15,254 nt of DNA. Source: Fidelibacterota bacterium (lineage in GTDB: Bacteria; Fidelibacterota; Marinisomatia; Marinisomatales; TCS55). Every line of letters starts with the position of its first letter. The stretch's first letter is position 1. The notes under the pieces were generated by a model. That model made no database searches. It saw nothing but the letters and a program-made list of their open reading frames with translations, and was not told the origin of the DNA. Of the stretch, positions 7,872-14,993 are shown piece by piece. The DNA is taken from the NCBI GenBank assembly GCA_014239505.1, contig JAAZYT010000124.1:1-15254 (forward strand), in the 5' to 3' direction. Position numbers and translations under genes: made by a program.

Positions 7872-7904
7872 TTTAACATTAACAATTTGAGTGAAAACTA
7901 TAAT
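7872..7904 (+). promoter_or_regulatory. Possible promoter ahead of mreB
   Basis: A perfect TATAAT occurs at 7899-7904 in the 94-bp gap before mreB. A TTTAAC/TTAACA sequence near 7872-7878 could be a weak -35 element, but the spacing of about 20 bases is long. If this -10 is used, transcription would begin only a few bases before the ATG at 7916, giving an almost leaderless mRNA, which fits the absence of any Shine-Dalgarno there. AT-rich DNA makes chance matches common. Confidence 0.25.
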
Positions 7905-7915
7905 TAGAAATAAAT

Positions 7916-8944
7916 ATGGGTCTTTTTAGTTCATTTAGGAATCCTTTAAGTTGGATATCAGGTGATATAGCAATTGATTTAGGTACTGCTAATACTTTGG
8001 TCTACATTAAAGGCAAAGGTGTTTTAATCAATGAACCCTCCATTGTTGCAAAATCTGTTCATGATGATAAAATTATTGCTGTTGGTTACGAAGCAAAAGC
8101 TATGGTAGGTAGAGCTCATAGCGGGATTGAAACTGTTAGACCTCTTCGTGATGGTGTAATTGCAGATTTTAATATGACAGATGGTTTACTTCAAGGATTT
8201 ATAAACAAAATTAATATGAATCGCTTAGCTCGTCCAAGAATGGTGATTTGCGTTCCTTCAGGTGTTACAGAAGTCGAAAGACGTGCTGTTAGGGACTCAG
8301 GAGAAAGAGCTAATGCTCGTGAAGTTCATCTTATTGAAGAACCAGTTGCAGCAGCCATTGGTATAGGTTTAGATATTTCAAAACCTATAGGTAATATTAT
8401 TATTGATATTGGTGGTGGAACAACTGAAATTGCTGTAATTGCACTTAATGGTGTAGTAACGAAGGAAGCTATAAGAGTTGCTGGTGATGAAATGGATGAA
8501 GCTATAATTCAATGGTTTAGGAATGAACACAAATTAGATATTGGTTCATCTACTGCTGAGAATATTAAAAAATCTGTTGGCTCAGCAATGAGGGTTAATG
8601 CAGAAAATATAGCCGTAAAGGGAAGGGACTTAGTCTCTGGTATACCAAAAACTATAGAAGTCTCATCGGATGAAATACGACAGTCTTTAAAAGATCCAAT
8701 TAATGCAATAGTTGAGGCTGTAAAACGAGCTCTCGAGCGAACACCACCTGAATTATCTGCTGATATTTTAGATAGAGGAATTTTAATGACAGGGGGAGGA
8801 AGTATGTTGAAAGGTATAGACCAGTTAATTAGAGAGAGAACTAATGTCCCTGTAAATGTAGCTGAAGAACCTTTATTATCCGTTGTTAAAGGAACTGGTA
8901 AAGTACTTGAAGATGTAAAAAAATACGAGTCTGTTCTGATTTAA
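7916..8944 (+). CDS. mreB: Rod shape-determining protein MreB
   Basis: A 342-residue bacterial actin of the usual length. DLGTANT (21-27) is phosphate-1, the EEP at 141-143 carries the hydrolytic Glu, DIGGGTTE (164-171) is phosphate-2 and TGGGSMLKG (292-300) is the adenosine motif. The short N-terminus MGLFSSFRNPLSW could be membrane-associating. MreB polymerises on ATP into membrane-bound filaments that position the elongasome for side-wall peptidoglycan insertion. It heads the mreB-mreC-mreD-mrdA-rodA run, with mreC 6 bp downstream, and the 94-bp gap upstream suggests an operon promoter here. No Shine-Dalgarno precedes the ATG. The gene is intact and canonical. Confidence 0.98.
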   Translation: MGLFSSFRNPLSWISGDIAIDLGTANTLVYIKGKGVLINEPSIVAKSVHDDKIIAVGYEAKAMVGRAHSGIETVRPLRDGVIADFNMTDGLLQGFINKINMNRLARPRMVICVPSGVTEVERRAVRDSGERANAREVHLIEEPVAAAIGIGLDISKPIGNIIIDIGGGTTEIAVIALNGVVTKEAIRVAGDEMDEAIIQWFRNEHKLDIGSSTAENIKKSVGSAMRVNAENIAVKGRDLVSGIPKTIEVSSDEIRQSLKDPINAIVEAVKRALERTPPELSADILDRGILMTGGGSMLKGIDQLIRERTNVPVNVAEEPLLSVVKGTGKVLEDVKKYESVLI

Positions 8945-8950
8945 TTTTTA

Positions 8951-9751
8951 ATGCGTAATCTTTACTTATTTTTTCTTAAATATAAAGATCATTTTATTTT
9001 TCTATTTATAGTTTTTTTCTCATCTTATATATTATTGCAAAATGATAATCCGAATATTCATATTATTAGAGGTAAATTTAGTGATAAATTTTCAATTATT
9101 TCCTCACCCTTAGCTTGGCTTAGAAGTATGAGTAGGCTGGAGATTGAGACTCAACTTCTTCGTGAAAAAAATATTCAATTGTCTTTAAAGTTGGAATCAA
9201 TGCTAAACGCCAATGAAGAATACAAAGCTCTATTACATTTGTTAAAATTAAAGGAGGATAGTGATTTAGAATTAATAGCAGCTAATGTTATTAATTCGGG
9301 AGCTTCTGCTAATTTATCTTCAATTACAATTGATATTGGTTCTAATGAAGGTGTAAAATTAAATCAAACAGTTTTAGTCTCTGAAGGTGTGATAGGTAAA
9401 ACTGTGGTTGTTGGGAAAAAAACTAGCATCGTCCAAATTATAAACGACGTTAATTTTCGTTTATCAGTTCGAATATTACCATCTGGAAATTCAGGAATTT
9501 TAAGATTTTTAAAAGATGATATTTGTGAAATTAGAGAATTGCAAAAAAATGCTGAAATATCAATTGGTGATAATGTTGTAACTTCAGGTTTTAGTCAAAT
9601 ATATCCTAAAAATTTACCAGTGGGTGAAGTAATAGAAGTGGTAAATGAACGAGGTAGTTTTCAAAAAGTAGCAAAAGTTAGAATTAAAGCAAAAATTGGT
9701 TCACTTTTACATGTATTTATTATAGTAAGTGACTTAGATAAAATTGGTTAA
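8951..9751 (+). CDS. mreC: Rod shape-determining protein MreC
   Basis: A 266-residue bitopic membrane protein. It has a short cytosolic start, one transmembrane segment (about 14-30), a periplasmic coiled coil (about 62-101) and the two-lobed beta domain (about 107-262). The beta domain includes VINSGASANLSSITIDIGSN (113-132), VLVSEGVIGKTV (141-152) and TSGFSQIYPKNLPVGEV (211-227), which match the MreC pattern. It self-associates in the periplasm and activates PBP2/RodA while linking to MreD and MreB. It starts 6 bp after mreB, and its last 8 bases overlap the mreD start. No TTG-, Pro- or Gln-rich C-terminal extension is present, so it is the compact form. Confidence 0.95.
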   Translation: MRNLYLFFLKYKDHFIFLFIVFFSSYILLQNDNPNIHIIRGKFSDKFSIISSPLAWLRSMSRLEIETQLLREKNIQLSLKLESMLNANEEYKALLHLLKLKEDSDLELIAANVINSGASANLSSITIDIGSNEGVKLNQTVLVSEGVIGKTVVVGKKTSIVQIINDVNFRLSVRILPSGNSGILRFLKDDICEIRELQKNAEISIGDNVVTSGFSQIYPKNLPVGEVIEVVNERGSFQKVAKVRIKAKIGSLLHVFIIVSDLDKIG

Positions 9752-10220
9752 ACAAGGAGTCATAGGTTTCTCTGTATTTATAATACAGTTTTTATTGGTT
9801 GATTTTCTTTCAATAAATATGATTCGTCCTGATTTCATGGTTATTTTTATTTTCTATTTCAGTTTAAATAATGATGGATATAAATCTATACTTTTAGGAT
9901 TCATTCTGGGGCTTTTATGTGACTTGAGTGGTGTGGGTTCTAACTTTGGGTTAAATTCATTAACTTTATCAATTACAGCATATTTAACAGGATTTTTAAA
10001 TGGTAAATATGAACGGTTACTTCCTTATGTTTTTCATTTACTATGGATTTTTATTCTAGCTTTACATTTTTTTATTACTTCTTATATTCAATTTCAGACA
10101 TTATATGAAGCAAACTTTTTCGATTTCCTTCTAAAATTTCTTTTTACATTTTCCTATACTATGATATTCTTTATTGTAGTTCAGTTTTTCTTCCCAATAA
10201 AAGAAGTATCACGTGCTTAG
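9744..10220 (+). CDS. mreD: Rod shape-determining protein MreD
   Basis: A 158-residue, strongly hydrophobic protein with about five or six membrane segments (roughly 7-25, 31-41, 47-60, 72-85, 95-118 and 127-150). The conserved loop GFILGLLCDLSGVGSNFGL (52-70), with Asp60 in the membrane, is the main family mark. Identification also rests on position between mreC and mrdA. It is the membrane partner of MreC in the elongasome. The start is a TTG at 9744 that overlaps mreC by 8 nt. No in-frame ATG lies early enough to keep the first membrane segment, and no ribosome-binding site is seen, so translation probably depends on re-initiation after mreC. Its own end overlaps mrdA by 8 nt. Confidence 0.9.
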   Translation: MVKQGVIGFSVFIIQFLLVDFLSINMIRPDFMVIFIFYFSLNNDGYKSILLGFILGLLCDLSGVGSNFGLNSLTLSITAYLTGFLNGKYERLLPYVFHLLWIFILALHFFITSYIQFQTLYEANFFDFLLKFLFTFSYTMIFFIVVQFFFPIKEVSRA

Positions 10221-11976
10221 ATCGCCTAACTCAGTCCCAAAAACAAAATTTTGGTTATTAATAGGTATAACTTTTTTTCTACATATTTTACTTCTTTACC
10301 GTTTCTTTCAATTGCAAGTGTTAGATTATGATTTATATAAACAACGTGCTAATAGTAATAGAATTAGAGCAAACTCTGTACCTGCCCCTAGAGGATTAAT
10401 TCTAGATAGAAATGGTAAAATTATTGTCGATAATTATCCAACTTATGTTTTGTTTGGAATTGGAGATGAAATTGTTAGTAAGTCTCAAAACTTTTCAGTA
10501 ATTAGTAAAGCCACAGGAATAGACACATCATATCTTTCAATTAATTATAAAAATAATTTTAGAAGTAGATTTTTACCAACAAAGCTTGCCAAAGATTTAA
10601 CTATTTCACAATTAAGTCGACTTGAAGAATACAAAAATGATTTAACAGGAATAATTTATAAACAATATCCCGAAAGAATATTTAACCCAAAAATTAGAGC
10701 ATCACATGTACTTGGCTATTTAAAAGAGTTAGATCAAGAATTTTTATCTACTAAAACAAATAAAACTGATTATCAGTTTGGAGATCTAATTGGTTGGTCT
10801 GGCTTAGAACGAAACTATGAATCTATTTTAAGAGGTAGAAAAGGTGTTTCTTATTTTCAAGTTGATGCTTTTGGAAGAGAAGCTGGTAAAATTGAAGGTC
10901 AAAAAAATATATTACCATCCCCTGGAACAGATATTAAAACTACTCTAGATTTAGAACTTCAAGAATTATTGGAAAAAGAATTAAAAGATGTTAAAGGAGC
11001 TGGTATCGTATCTAATCCCAGAACCGGTGGCTTGCTAGCTTATGTAAGCTCGCCAGACTATCCCCCAGATTTATTTACTGGGTTAATTTCTACAAAAGAC
11101 TGGGAAACTGTTATAACAGATATAGATAAACCTTTGCTTGATAGAGTAACTAATGGTTTATATCCTCCAGGTTCGATTTATAAAATGATTGTAGCTGCTG
11201 AGCTTCTTGAAAGAAAATTAGTATCAGAAAGTTGGGAAGTTTTCTGCCCTGGCTATTATGAATTTTATGACCGTACATTTAAATGTTGGAATGAAAATGG
11301 ACATGGAGATGTTAATTTAGAAAAAGCTATAGTTGAATCATGTGATGTATACTTTTATCAGGCTATACAAAAAGTTGATATTGATAATTTAAGTGAACGA
11401 TCTAAAATGTTTCATCATGGTAAAAAAACTAATATTGATTTACCATCAGAAATGAAAGGTCGAGTCCCAACATATAATTATATGAATAAAAAATATGGTA
11501 AATGGGGATGGTCTAAAGGTGCATTGCTTAATATTAGTATTGGGCAAGGAGAATTATTAGTAACACCTCTTCAAGTTGCTCTTTATACTAATATTTTAGC
11601 AACAAGAGGAGAAACTTTCCCACTTCACTTAGTCAATAAGAAAATAAATAAAATAAATAAAATACACATTCGGAACAGCACATGGAAACTTTTAGAAAAA
11701 GCAATGAGAGGAGTTATAATAAGTGCAAAAGGAACTGGTCGCAGAGCTGATCCAAAAATTAAGGATTTAAATATTTTTGGAAAAACTGGCACAGCTGAAA
11801 ACCCACATGGTGAACCTCATGCTTGGTTTATAGGTTATGGTTTAAAGAATGACAAAATAATAAGTATTGTATTAATGCTTGAGAATGGAGGGCATGGTGG
11901 AGAAGTAGCTGCGCCAATAGCTCGAAGTATATTCAAAAAATATTTTGAAAATGATTATAAAATAGCTATAAAATAA
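10213..11976 (+). CDS. mrdA: Penicillin-binding protein 2 (elongasome DD-transpeptidase)
   Basis: A 587-residue class B PBP. It has a short cytosolic tail, one transmembrane anchor (about 13-30), the pedestal domain with the N-terminal RIRANSVPAPRGLILDRNG segment (50-68), and the transpeptidase domain. The active-site motifs are SxxK at Ser321-Lys324 (PPGSIYK), SCD at 376-378 (the PBP2 form of SxN) and KTG at 524-526 (FGKTGTAE). It cross-links glycan strands made by RodA in the periplasm. The GTG start overlaps mreD by 8 nt, and the stop shares one base with the rodA ATG (TAATG), so the three genes are probably translationally coupled. Residues 477-485 (KINKINKIH) come from a 9-bp tandem repeat in a surface loop. 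The enzyme is otherwise complete. Confidence 0.96.
   Translation: MLRSPNSVPKTKFWLLIGITFFLHILLLYRFFQLQVLDYDLYKQRANSNRIRANSVPAPRGLILDRNGKIIVDNYPTYVLFGIGDEIVSKSQNFSVISKATGIDTSYLSINYKNNFRSRFLPTKLAKDLTISQLSRLEEYKNDLTGIIYKQYPERIFNPKIRASHVLGYLKELDQEFLSTKTNKTDYQFGDLIGWSGLERNYESILRGRKGVSYFQVDAFGREAGKIEGQKNILPSPGTDIKTTLDLELQELLEKELKDVKGAGIVSNPRTGGLLAYVSSPDYPPDLFTGLISTKDWETVITDIDKPLLDRVTNGLYPPGSIYKMIVAAELLERKLVSESWEVFCPGYYEFYDRTFKCWNENGHGDVNLEKAIVESCDVYFYQAIQKVDIDNLSERSKMFHHGKKTNIDLPSEMKGRVPTYNYMNKKYGKWGWSKGALLNISIGQGELLVTPLQVALYTNILATRGETFPLHLVNKKINKINKIHIRNSTWKLLEKAMRGVIISAKGTGRRADPKIKDLNIFGKTGTAENPHGEPHAWFIGYGLKNDKIISIVLMLENGGHGGEVAAPIARSIFKKYFENDYKIAIK
11641..11663. repeat. 9-bp in-frame tandem repeat inside mrdA
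   Basis: The unit AAAATAAAT occurs twice, at 11641-11649 and 11650-11658, followed by a partial AAAAT to 11663. It encodes the tripeptide KIN repeated, then KI, in a linker before the KTG motif. Because the unit is a multiple of three, slippage would change loop length without breaking the gene. Confidence 0.7.
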
Positions 11977-13202
11977 TGTTATTAAATATTTGGAAAAAAA
12001 TAAAAAAATCTCCTACTATCATTTTAATTCCTGTATTTATTTTACTTTTATTAGGATTGTTTTCTCTCTTAAGTATAACAACACTTCAAAGTCAAGCTCC
12101 TCCTAATGCATTTTCAAAACAATTATTTTTTTTAATTCCCTCTTTCATTATGCTTTTTGTTATGTCAGTTTTATCAAAACGTTTAATTCACAAATATATA
12201 TATGTATTTTATGTTCTAGTTGTATTTGCAGTCCTACTACCTTTTTTTGGAGATAAGGTTTCAGGTACATACCGATGGATAAATTTTGGGCTACCATTTG
12301 ACATTCAACCATCTGAGATTGCTAAATGGATTATTGTTTTAGTTTTAGCAAGATATTTATCAGATCATAACTTGCAAATGACTCACTTTAGTTCAAATTT
12401 ATTTCCATTATTGATTGCTTTAATTCCAACAATAATTGTATTAAATCAACCTGATCTTGGTACAGCTTTTGTTATGATGTCATCAGTATTGCCTATGCTA
12501 TATTGGATTGGTGCTAGGCCATTTCATTTATTTATGATTGTGGCTCCTTTACTAAGTATTCTATTAGCTTTTAATGTTTCCGTATTTTATTTTTGGGCTT
12601 TTTTCTTAGCAATAGTTATATTTTTATCAAAGCCAAAGCTTATTTATGGGCTTGGACTATATTTTGGTAATATCTTTTTAGGATTAATCTTTCCGTTAGT
12701 TTGGAATTCATTAAGACCATATCAGCAAAATAGAGTTTTAACATATATAAATCCAGAAATTGATCCACTTGGAGCAGGTTATCATATCATTCAAAGTAAA
12801 ACCGCTTTAGGCTCAGGTGGATTATTTGGTAAAGGATGGGGGCAAGGTACTCAAACTCATCTAAAATTTCTACCAGTACAAGAATCTGATTTTATTGTAA
12901 GCGCTATTGGCGAAGAACTAGGTTTTATATTCCTTTTATTAATGATTCTATTATTTTTCTTTTTTATATATAAAATTCTTCGGTTAGCCATAAATGCAAG
13001 TGATAGATTTTCTGGATTAATATTAATTGGATTGGCATCAATTTTTATGGCACATATTTTTATAAATAGTGCTATGGCATCAGGGTTAATGCCAGTTAAA
13101 GGACTTCCTTTACCTTTTATTTCATATGGTGGTTCATTTTTAGTATCATCTTTTATGATGATAGGAATGATACTGAACTTTGGGCGTGATGATGGTTATT
13201 AA
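11976..13202 (+). CDS. rodA: Rod shape-determining protein RodA (SEDS peptidoglycan glycosyltransferase)
   Basis: A 408-residue polytopic SEDS protein with about ten membrane segments. Family blocks in order are SGTYRWINFG (96-105), IQPSEIAKW (110-118), NQPDLGTAFV (157-166), the large loop RPYQQNRVLTYINPEIDPLG (247-266) then GYHIIQSKTALGSGGLFGKG (268-287), FLPVQESDFI (298-307), and GLPLPFISYGGS (376-387). The conserved Asp required for glycosyltransferase activity in SEDS proteins probably lies in the 247-266 loop. It polymerises lipid II into glycan strands and works with PBP2, encoded directly before it with a 1-nt overlap. Its place next to mrdA and the mre genes argues for RodA rather than FtsW. 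Confidence 0.96.
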   Translation: MLLNIWKKIKKSPTIILIPVFILLLLGLFSLLSITTLQSQAPPNAFSKQLFFLIPSFIMLFVMSVLSKRLIHKYIYVFYVLVVFAVLLPFFGDKVSGTYRWINFGLPFDIQPSEIAKWIIVLVLARYLSDHNLQMTHFSSNLFPLLIALIPTIIVLNQPDLGTAFVMMSSVLPMLYWIGARPFHLFMIVAPLLSILLAFNVSVFYFWAFFLAIVIFLSKPKLIYGLGLYFGNIFLGLIFPLVWNSLRPYQQNRVLTYINPEIDPLGAGYHIIQSKTALGSGGLFGKGWGQGTQTHLKFLPVQESDFIVSAIGEELGFIFLLLMILLFFFFIYKILRLAINASDRFSGLILIGLASIFMAHIFINSAMASGLMPVKGLPLPFISYGGSFLVSSFMMIGMILNFGRDDGY

Positions 13203-13237
13203 GTCTTTTAAAAAGATAATGACTGAAAGGGTATAAA

Positions 13238-13254
13238 AGAGGTAAATTACTTCT
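13238..13254. repeat. 17-bp near-palindrome between rodA and the ybgF-like gene
   Basis: AGAGGTAA (13238-13245) and TTACTTCT (13247-13254) are inverted arms around one A, with one G-T mismatch. It lies in the 84-bp gap before the ybgF-like gene. It could be an operator or a weak hairpin; the short CGTTTT that follows is too poor for a confident terminator. Confidence 0.3.
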
Positions 13255-13286
13255 CGTTTTACATTCAATAAGTTAAATTTTATTAT

Positions 13287-14108
13287 ATGATCAATAATTT
13301 TATTAAATCTATTCTTTCTATTATAATCGTCTTTTCTTTTACAATTACAGTAGCGCAAGATTCTGCTACAAAGCGTGAAATGAAAAAGATCAATACAAAG
13401 ATAAATCAGCAAAATATTCGAGTTGATTCATTAGACACACAAATTAGATTATTATTACCTGAGCTTCAAAATGCACTAAATGCTAACTTAAAAGCTAAAG
13501 AGCAGACAGATTCTGTAGCTATTCTATTAATAAATAGAATTAATATGATGCAAAATAAAATGCGCTTAATTGAAGATAGAACTGCTTATATAGATAGTGT
13601 TAATTTTGAAATTTTGGCACAACTTGTTATGATTGAAAATAAAATTGTAACATTAACTAATAGTTTTACTGAAATGTATACTCTTAAGAATAATAGAGTA
13701 AATGATAAAGTTAGCTCTAAAATAAGTCCAACTGAGTATAAGAGAATATATATTGAAGCACTTTCATCATATCAAAATGGTGAATTTGAAAAGGCCGTTA
13801 CTGGTTTTTCAGGTTTAGTTATGAGCGATCCTGGCAGTGATTTAGCTGACAATAGTCAATATTGGTTAGCTGAGTGTTATTACACTATGAAAAATTATAA
13901 ACGTGCTGTAATTGAGTTTGAAAAAGTTTTCACTTTTGCAGGTACTGATAAAGATGATGATGCTCAATTAAAATTAGGTCATTGTCATCGAAGAATGGGT
14001 AATTTTGAAAAGGCCCGTGAAGAATACCAAAGATTAACCGATTATTTCCCAGGTTCTGAGTTTTATGAAAAAGCTAGAGAATCACTTAAGCAACTTAAAG
14101 TACAGTAA
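13287..14108 (+). CDS. ybgF: YbgF/CpoB-like periplasmic coiled-coil and TPR protein
   Basis: A 273-residue exported protein with a signal peptide (about 1-23, ending TVA-Q). A long alpha-helical, coiled-coil region follows (about 28-135; heptad-like Leu/Ile spacing). Three tetratricopeptide repeats come last, near 152-185 (AALSSYQNGEFEKA-like start), 189-219 (YWLAECYYTMKNYKRAVIEF) and 224-257 (LGHCHRRMGNFEKAREEY). This order is that of CpoB/YbgF, which links the Tol-Pal system to peptidoglycan synthesis in the periplasm. No tolA, tolB or pal gene is beside it. It follows the elongasome genes, which fits an envelope role. It starts 84 bp after rodA, so it may have its own promoter. A generic outer-membrane or gliding-type TPR protein is the alternative. 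Confidence 0.8.
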   Translation: MINNFIKSILSIIIVFSFTITVAQDSATKREMKKINTKINQQNIRVDSLDTQIRLLLPELQNALNANLKAKEQTDSVAILLINRINMMQNKMRLIEDRTAYIDSVNFEILAQLVMIENKIVTLTNSFTEMYTLKNNRVNDKVSSKISPTEYKRIYIEALSSYQNGEFEKAVTGFSGLVMSDPGSDLADNSQYWLAECYYTMKNYKRAVIEFEKVFTFAGTDKDDDAQLKLGHCHRRMGNFEKAREEYQRLTDYFPGSEFYEKARESLKQLKVQ

Positions 14109-14126
14109 GTACAGAAAAATCAATTT

Positions 14127-14954
14127 ATGTCTTTAAAATTATTTTATCTCACAACTGAGATTGATCCATTTGCAAGTACATCACATCTTGGTAAATACTC
14201 TGTTCATATACCATATGCTCTCCAAAATTTAGGTCATGATATTAGAATTATGATTCCCAAATATGGCTTTGTTAGTGAACGAAAATATATTTTAAGAGAA
14301 GTAATCCGTTTACGTGAAATACTATTTGACTTTGATGGTGAAGAAGTAATGACTTCAGCTAAGAGTGCTTTTATTCCAAAAACTAGAGTCCAAGTATATT
14401 TTTTAGAAAATATTGACCTTTTCAAGCAGTTAACCACTCTACTTTATAAATCAAAGAATGGTCGTATTCTTGGAGATAATGATGATCGTTATAACTATTT
14501 TTCAAAGGCTGCTATTGCAACTTTACCGCATTTATTTTGGAAACCTGATGTAATAATTTGCAATGATTGGCAAAGTGCTTCAGTTCCTCTTATTTATCAG
14601 CAAATTTATGATTCCAAAGATTTTTATGGAAAAATTAAAACTGTCTTAACAGTTCATTCTGTTGATGAACATTCTATTTTTAGTCGTAAATCATATGAAA
14701 AAGTTGGTGTTGAATTACCAAAAAAATTATCAGGAGATTCAATAAATTGTTATGAAGCAGCTGCACCATATGTAGATTTAATTATTGCAGTTGATACACC
14801 TTCAAATAATATAACAAAAAAGCTTTTAGATTTACCTTTGATAAAATCAAATAAAAAGAAGCTCGTTTCTATTAGTATTGATGATGATGAAAATCCTGAT
14901 TTTAGTATTACTGCTTCTGCCTTGAACGAACAATTAACGAAACATTTCGCTTAA
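14127..14954 (+). CDS. Stand-alone GT5 domain (glycogen/starch synthase N-terminal domain) without the C-terminal GT-B half
   Basis: A 275-residue protein matching only the GT5 N-terminal domain of glycogen synthase, which is usually about 480 residues. FYLTTEIDPFASTSHLGKYS (6-25) aligns with the normal start 'ASE-x-x-PF-x-K-x-GGL', but the ADP-glucose Lys and GGL are replaced by STSHL. LGHDIRIMIPKYG (35-47), PDVIICNDWQSA (140-151) with Asn where His is usual, and KTVLTVHSVDEHSIF (171-185) follow. The end, VSISIDDDENPDF (247-259), resembles the 'GIDxxxWNP' junction with the second domain, so the protein stops at a natural boundary. Short forms like this are, to my recollection, annotated in Bacteroidetes beside pantothenate genes and a lipoprotein. 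Synthase activity is doubtful. It starts 18 bp after ybgF, with no clear ribosome-binding site. Confidence 0.75.
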   Translation: MSLKLFYLTTEIDPFASTSHLGKYSVHIPYALQNLGHDIRIMIPKYGFVSERKYILREVIRLREILFDFDGEEVMTSAKSAFIPKTRVQVYFLENIDLFKQLTTLLYKSKNGRILGDNDDRYNYFSKAAIATLPHLFWKPDVIICNDWQSASVPLIYQQIYDSKDFYGKIKTVLTVHSVDEHSIFSRKSYEKVGVELPKKLSGDSINCYEAAAPYVDLIIAVDTPSNNITKKLLDLPLIKSNKKKLVSISIDDDENPDFSITASALNEQLTKHFA

Positions 14955-14959
14955 TTTTT

Positions 14960-14993
14960 CGTAGTATTACTTACTTAGAACGCTAATACTATG
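14960..14993. promoter_or_regulatory. Inverted repeat that would enclose the lipoprotein start codon
   Basis: TAGTATTA (14962-14969) and TAATACTA (14984-14991) are perfect inverted arms around a 14-base loop. Adding a G-U pair and a C-G pair outside gives a 10-bp stem ending in the ATG at 14991. No U-run follows, so it does not look like a terminator. It could reduce translation of the lipoprotein or be a binding site; chance is possible. Confidence 0.4.

Noticed and set aside
13204..13216. TCTTTT-A-AAAAGA palindrome after rodA as a terminator
   Set aside because: The centre is a single base, the stem is almost all A-T and no proper U-run follows, so it does not fit an intrinsic terminator.
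13146..13412. Open frame of 88 codons on the minus strand
   Set aside because: It overlaps the end of rodA and the signal peptide of the ybgF-like gene; the product is a Cys/Tyr/Ile-rich shadow with no family pattern.
14098..14115. Tandem 9-bp direct repeat (AAGTACAGT then AAGTACAGA) across the ybgF-like stop codon
   Set aside because: Two short copies with one mismatch; most simply a small local duplication with no clear effect.
14234..14437. Open frame of 67 codons on the minus strand
   Set aside because: It is a shadow inside the GT5-domain gene with no supporting start context or motif.
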